Position numbers and translations under genes: made by a program. From contig JAEEUD010000060.1 of NCBI GenBank assembly GCA_016286835.1, forward strand, positions 1 through 9,021: 9,021 nucleotides of DNA, written 5' to 3'. Below the pieces are notes generated by a model, which did no database searches, was not told the DNA's origin, and worked only from the letters and a program-made list of their open reading frames with translations. Every line of letters begins with the position of its first letter. Positions within the stretch are counted from its first letter, which is position 1. The stretch is from Pyramidobacter sp. (lineage in GTDB: Bacteria; Synergistota; Synergistia; Synergistales; Dethiosulfovibrionaceae). This document shows positions 5,978 to 9,021 of this stretch, piece by piece.

Positions 5978-6973
5978 ATGGCTGAAAAAAAGAGACTGGG
6001 AATTCTGCTCGGCGATTCTGCGGGCGTCGGTCCAGAGATTGTCGCTGAGGTTGCGGCCGAAGGGCTGATCAGCGAGCTGTGCGAGCCAGTGATCATTGGC
6101 GATGTGCGTCAATTCGAGCAAGGGCTGAAGGTCGTCAAAAAAGAATGTCCGCATTATGTCGTCGATGAGACGCTTCAGCTTGATTCGTCGAAAGGCGTCG
6201 CTGTGCTCGATACCGGCGATCAGGACCCGGCCAAAGTCACGATGGGCAAGGTTCAGGCATATTGCGGCGCCGCGGACGTGAACGCTATCCGTCTGGCGTG
6301 CCGTCTCTGCGCGGAAGGCAAGATCGAAGGTTACATGTACGGTCCTCTGTCCAAAGGGGCGATGATCGAAGGCGGTATGGAGCAGGAGAGCGAAGCCGAG
6401 CTGATGGGCCATGAGTTCGGTCTGACGGGTGCCTACGGTGAGATCAACATGCTTGGCGACCTGATGACGGTTCGCGTCACGAGCCACATTCCCGTCAGCG
6501 AGATCAGCGCTCATCTGAATCAGGACAACATCCTCCAGACGATCGAATTGGCGTACGACACGTCCAAGCGCTTCGGCGTGAAGGATCCCGTCGTTGCAGT
6601 GGCAGGTCTGAACCCGCACAACGGCGAAGGCGGCAAATGTGGCCGTGAGGAGATCGACGTCATCGCACCTGCCATCGCGAAAGCTGTCGCGAAAGGCTGG
6701 AACGTTCAGGGACCGTTCCCAGCGGACATCGTTTTCATGAGAGCGTTCAAGGGCGAATTCGACGTCGTGGTGACGATGTACCACGATCAGGGGCAGATCG
6801 CGCTGAAGGTGACCGGTTTCGACTCCGGCGTTACGATCCAGGGCGGCCAGCCCTATCCGATCACGACGCCGGCTCACGGAACGGCATTCGGTCGCGCCGG
6901 CCAGGGACGCGCCTCGAATCACGCGTTCAAAAACGCGCTGAAGGTCCTTGTGCGAATGGCGGAAAACCGTTAA
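5978..6973 (+). CDS. PdxA-family NAD-dependent dehydrogenase/decarboxylase (PdxA2-like)
   Basis: The 331-residue protein spans the full PdxA fold. Visible motifs are GDSAGVGPEI (12-21), PLSKGAM (123-129), GLNPHNGEGGKCGREE (210-225), GPFPAD (245-250), MYHDQG (267-272) and HGTAFGRAGQGRA (300-312). The three divalent-metal histidines of E. coli PdxA correspond to H170, H214 and H269. Several positions differ from vitamin B6 PdxA: the GHTE motif reads GHEF (144-147), losing the substrate-contacting threonine, and DHGTA reads AHGTA. Together with the operon position behind a TctABC transporter and a DUF1537 kinase in the same locus, this points to a catabolic PdxA2-type enzyme that oxidises and decarboxylates a 4-phospho sugar acid such as 4-phospho-D-threonate to dihydroxyacetone phosphate, and not to pyridoxal phosphate synthesis. 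The substrate is inferred. The ATG at 5978 follows an AAGGAGATAGG ribosome region; the gene starts 34 bases after tctA and ends the operon. Confidence 0.9.
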   Translation: MAEKKRLGILLGDSAGVGPEIVAEVAAEGLISELCEPVIIGDVRQFEQGLKVVKKECPHYVVDETLQLDSSKGVAVLDTGDQDPAKVTMGKVQAYCGAADVNAIRLACRLCAEGKIEGYMYGPLSKGAMIEGGMEQESEAELMGHEFGLTGAYGEINMLGDLMTVRVTSHIPVSEISAHLNQDNILQTIELAYDTSKRFGVKDPVVAVAGLNPHNGEGGKCGREEIDVIAPAIAKAVAKGWNVQGPFPADIVFMRAFKGEFDVVVTMYHDQGQIALKVTGFDSGVTIQGGQPYPITTPAHGTAFGRAGQGRASNHAFKNALKVLVRMAENR

Positions 6974-6986
6974 CAGCTTTACTAAT

Positions 6987-7033
6987 AAAGAGCAGGAAAC
7001 AGTGTCGAAACAGACTGTCTCCTGCTCTTTTTT
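6987..7033 (+). terminator. Intrinsic terminator of the tctCBA-pdxA operon
   Basis: A 17-base stem (6987-7003 with 7014-7030, one A/C mismatch) encloses a 10-base loop and runs into six T (7028-7033). It closes the operon 13 bases after the pdxA-like stop. Confidence 0.93.
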
Positions 7034-7106
7034 GTGGTAGGCGGCACTGTCTTTCCTTACTAGTTGCCGTGTATGCTCATGAGTAAACCTGAAAAACGAA
7101 TTGGTG

Positions 7107-7135
7107 TTGAAAGATTGAGCGTGTGATGATAGAAT
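7107..7135 (+). promoter_or_regulatory. Promoter for the tRNA genes
   Basis: TTGAAA (7107-7112) and TAGAAT (7130-7135) each match the sigma-70 consensus at 5 of 6 positions with a 17-base spacer. Transcription would begin near 7142, giving a leader of about 76 bases to be trimmed from tRNA-Arg. Confidence 0.7.
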
Positions 7136-7217
7136 ACCTATTCGAACACGAACAAACGTGTCAGGGCGGACTGTGGGAATTCTTCGGGACCGCTGACGGA
7201 ACAATTATGCAAGCTCT

Positions 7218-7294
7218 GCGCCCGTAGCTCAATTGGATAGAGTGTCACCCTCCGGAGGTGAAGGTCGTGGGTTCGAATCCCGCCGGGCGCGCCA
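7218..7294 (+). tRNA. tRNA-Arg(CCG)
   Basis: A complete 77-base cloverleaf decodes CGG. The 7-base acceptor stem GCGCCCG/CGGGCGC pairs perfectly; the D stem GCTC/GAGT ends in one G-T wobble; the anticodon stem TCACC/GGTGA holds the loop CTCCGGA with anticodon CCG at 7252-7254; the T arm is GTGGG, TTCGAAT, CCCGC. The discriminator is G7291 and CCA is encoded at 7292-7294. Confidence 0.97.
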
Positions 7295-7352
7295 ATTTTA
7301 CTAATTGCGGTTGCTTTTGAAATAGTTGTCCAAGTTAATATTGAACGATGTT

Positions 7353-7426
7353 TACCCCGTGGTGCAACGGCAGCACAAGGGATTTTGGTTCCCTTGATCC
7401 TGGTTCGAATCCAGGCGGGGTAGCCA
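7353..7426 (+). tRNA. tRNA-Gln(TTG)
   Basis: A complete 74-base cloverleaf decodes CAA (and CAG by wobble). The acceptor stem TACCCCG/CGGGGTA, D stem GTGC/GCAC, anticodon stem AGGGA/TCCCT with loop TTTTGGT (anticodon TTG at 7385-7387), and T arm CCTGG, TTCGAAT, CCAGG all pair fully. G7423 is the discriminator and CCA is encoded at 7424-7426. It lies 58 bases after tRNA-Arg with no separate promoter that I can see, so the two are probably cotranscribed. A T-rich tract (7427-7439) follows without a stem. Confidence 0.97.
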
Positions 7427-7541
7427 TTTTTTTGTTTTTACAGCAGCTGTCTCGGGTAAACATAAGAGGCCTCGCGTTGCGGACTTTAAGCATTTGTTTT
7501 TGCTTTAGCGACGTTTTATATATTGGGGAGGAACATCACTC

Positions 7542-8849
7542 GTGCAGATCCAAATTCTTCTTCCGCTGTCGCTTGCGCTGATGGCGGGATTGTTAATGAC
7601 ACGCGTTTTCAAGAAACTTGGCTGGAATTTCCCTGACGTGACAGCGTTTCTGATCGCGGGGCTGGCGATCGGACCGTACGGCCTTGGCCGTATCGGTGTC
7701 GTCGGGATCGGTTTTTCGACGTTTGAGGAACTTTCGGCGGTCGGCGTGCTTACCGACGCAGCGTTAGGGTTCATCGCGTTTGCGATCGGCAATGAGTTTC
7801 GCCTTTCGCAGCTTCGTCACACGGGACGGACGGCGGTCGTAATCGGAATCGTTCAGGCGTGTGCCGCGACGCTGTTTGTGGATGCGGCGCTGATCGCGGT
7901 CCATTTCTGGCTTGGCGAGGCTGTTTTGCCACTGCCGGTAGCGGTCACGCTCGGTGCGATCGCTTCGGCGACGGCGCCGGCGGCGACGTTGATGGTCGTG
8001 CGTCAGTACAAGGCCAAAGGACCATTGACCGATTTGCTGCTTCCAATCGTTGCCCTTGACGATGCCGTCGGGCTGGTCCTCTTCGCCGTTTCGTTCGGTG
8101 TAGCGATGGCACTGAAGGGCGGGCATTTAAGCGTCTGGTCGGTGGCGGTCAATCCGCTGGCTGAGATCGTCTGGTCGCTTGTGCTTGGCGGCGGCTTGGG
8201 CTGGCTTTTGACGCAGATTGAAAAGCTCTTTTTCTCCAATTCGAACCGCTTGTCGATGACGATCTGTTTTGTCATTCTTACGATCGCGCTGTCTTCGTTG
8301 AGTTTCCCTCTTGGGCCGATGACCGTCTCGGCTTCGCCTTTGCTGGTTTGCATGATGCTTGGGACGATGTTCTGCAATCTCAGCGAGTACTCGTTCGACC
8401 TTATGGCGCGCGCTGATCAGTGGACTGCTCCTTTGTTTGCGACATTCTTTGTGCTCAGCGGTGCAGAGCTTGATCTGGGCGTGTTTGCCGAAGGTCTGGC
8501 AGTGGTGATCGGGCTGGTCTACATCCTCTTCCGTTCGCTGGGTAAGTATTATGGCGCGATGCTCAGCAGTGCTCTGACGGGATGCAGTGAGACAGTTCGC
8601 AAATACTTAGGAATCACGTTGTTGCCGCAGGCTGGCGTCGCGCTGGGCATGTGCGCTACGGCTGCGCGTCTTGGCGGTCACGAGGCTGTTTTGATTCGAA
8701 ATCTTGTGCTATTTTCCGTCCTTATCTATGAGCTGACCGGTCCGATCATGACGCAACGCGCTCTGCTTGCGGCCGGCGAAATCAAGCCCGTAGAGAACGA
8801 AAAAAAGAGCCGCGAGCGCTTTTACGCGAAATGGCTGAAGACGAAATAA
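7542..8849 (+). CDS. Cation:proton antiporter, CPA2 family membrane domain
   Basis: The 435-residue protein is strongly hydrophobic with about 12 membrane stretches. The PDVTAFLIAGLAIGPYGLG segment (31-49) is typical of Kef/NapA-type exchangers. An unwound-helix motif SATAPAATL (142-150) precedes the paired aspartates D173-D174 in IVALDDAVGL, the ion-binding pair of electrogenic Na+(K+)/H+ antiporters. A late SGAELDLGVF segment matches the usual SG-E/L-D block of this family. The C-terminus is a short basic tail after about residue 415, with no TrkA-N/RCK domain, so it lacks the nucleotide-gated control of Kef systems. The start is GTG at 7542, with GGGGAGG at 7525-7531. It exchanges cations for protons at the inner membrane, for pH or salt homeostasis. 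The exact ion cannot be read. The gene is unrelated to the upstream catabolic locus and has no convincing promoter of its own. Confidence 0.88.
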   Translation: MQIQILLPLSLALMAGLLMTRVFKKLGWNFPDVTAFLIAGLAIGPYGLGRIGVVGIGFSTFEELSAVGVLTDAALGFIAFAIGNEFRLSQLRHTGRTAVVIGIVQACAATLFVDAALIAVHFWLGEAVLPLPVAVTLGAIASATAPAATLMVVRQYKAKGPLTDLLLPIVALDDAVGLVLFAVSFGVAMALKGGHLSVWSVAVNPLAEIVWSLVLGGGLGWLLTQIEKLFFSNSNRLSMTICFVILTIALSSLSFPLGPMTVSASPLLVCMMLGTMFCNLSEYSFDLMARADQWTAPLFATFFVLSGAELDLGVFAEGLAVVIGLVYILFRSLGKYYGAMLSSALTGCSETVRKYLGITLLPQAGVALGMCATAARLGGHEAVLIRNLVLFSVLIYELTGPIMTQRALLAAGEIKPVENEKKSRERFYAKWLKTK

Positions 8850-8875
8850 GATTTTCGACGGCAGGCTTCCGACTC

Positions 8876-9021
8876 ATGCGAAAATATGCGGCACCTGCGG
8901 CGGTACGACGAAAGAGGAAGCAAGGTTCTTCACTTGTTGAGCTCCTGATCGCTCTGCCGCTGGCGGTGGCCCTTGCAGGCGGCGCGCTGCGCGTGATGTC
9001 TTCGTGCCTGGCGTCGTTTGA
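8876..9021 (+). CDS. Type IV prepilin-like protein, N-terminal fragment
   Basis: A reading frame stays open to the right edge and gives 48 codons from ATG 8876. A short, strongly basic leader (VRRKRKQG, ending at residue 17) is followed by SSLVELLIALPLAVALAGG, a class III prepilin signal: cleavage after the glycine, glutamate at +5 of the mature protein, then a hydrophobic helix. Such proteins are pseudopilins or minor pilins (PilW/PulJ or competence type), processed by prepilin peptidase and assembled at the inner membrane. The start is uncertain: an in-frame ATG at 8831 would overlap the antiporter gene by 19 bases and lengthen the leader to 32 residues; neither has a strong ribosome site. 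Subtype cannot be assigned because the C-terminal part is outside the window. Confidence 0.72.
   Translation, partial: MRKYAAPAAVRRKRKQGSSLVELLIALPLAVALAGGALRVMSSCLASF

Noticed and set aside
4774..6096. Long minus-strand open frame opposite tctA
   Set aside because: It mirrors the codon pattern of tctA and yields a low-complexity polar protein typical of antisense frames.
5915..7204. Minus-strand open frame of 429 codons opposite the pdxA-like gene
   Set aside because: It runs through the operon terminator and opposite a well-supported gene, and it shows no family resemblance.
7494..7524. TTGTTT and TATATA/TATATT as a promoter for the antiporter gene
   Set aside because: Transcription would start inside or after the ribosome site at 7525-7531, so it could not drive normal translation.
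7348..7581. Small open frame starting at the tRNA-Gln gene
   Set aside because: Its first third is the tRNA itself and the remainder is an intergenic region with no coding character.
1..9021. Search for CRISPR arrays, insertion sequences, attachment sites or phage genes
   Set aside because: No regularly spaced repeats, transposase motifs, terminal inverted repeats or integrase were seen. The tRNA 3' ends show no obvious direct repeat nearby that would mark an integration.

Overview
The window reads as ordinary bacterial chromosome: moderately GC-rich coding, ATG and GTG starts with strong Shine-Dalgarno sequences, sigma-70-type promoters, and tRNA genes that encode their own CCA ends. No species-level marker is present. 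A carbohydrate-acid catabolic locus with a tripartite tricarboxylate transporter (TTT), a very cysteine-rich binding protein and a prepilin-like gene would suit an anaerobe such as a member of the Synergistota, but that is a guess and not a reading of the sequence.

Positions 1-6973 form one catabolic locus with a divergent layout. On the minus strand, a class II (GatY/KbaY-type) aldolase gene is followed 4 bases later by a DUF1537 four-carbon acid sugar kinase gene, which runs off the left edge. On the plus strand comes an RpiR/MurR-type regulator with its own terminator. A 345-base regulatory gap follows, then an operon encoding a TctC-type binding protein, TctB, TctA and a PdxA-family dehydrogenase, closed by a strong terminator at 6987-7033. 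DUF1537 kinases paired with PdxA-type oxidative decarboxylases are known for D-threonate catabolism: phosphorylation at C4, then oxidation and decarboxylation to dihydroxyacetone phosphate. The likely overall logic is therefore import of a small sugar acid through TctABC, phosphorylation, conversion by the PdxA homologue, and processing of a triose phosphate or ketose phosphate by the aldolase. The exact substrate cannot be read from the sequence.

The most notable regulatory signal is a 44-base element found just downstream of the -10 boxes of both structural promoters (aldolase-kinase, and transporter-PdxA). Both copies contain AATTTAGT, then exactly 18 bases, then GAGTTA and a conserved T-rich tail. 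It is a good candidate operator for the RpiR-type protein encoded between them, and would tie the two transcription units into one regulon.

Positions 7034-7541 are a tRNA region: a near-consensus promoter, tRNA-Arg(CCG) and tRNA-Gln(TTG). Positions 7542-8849 encode a CPA2-type cation:proton antiporter without a regulatory nucleotide-binding domain. The right edge (8876-9021) holds the start of a type IV prepilin-like protein. These last genes look unrelated to the sugar-acid locus.
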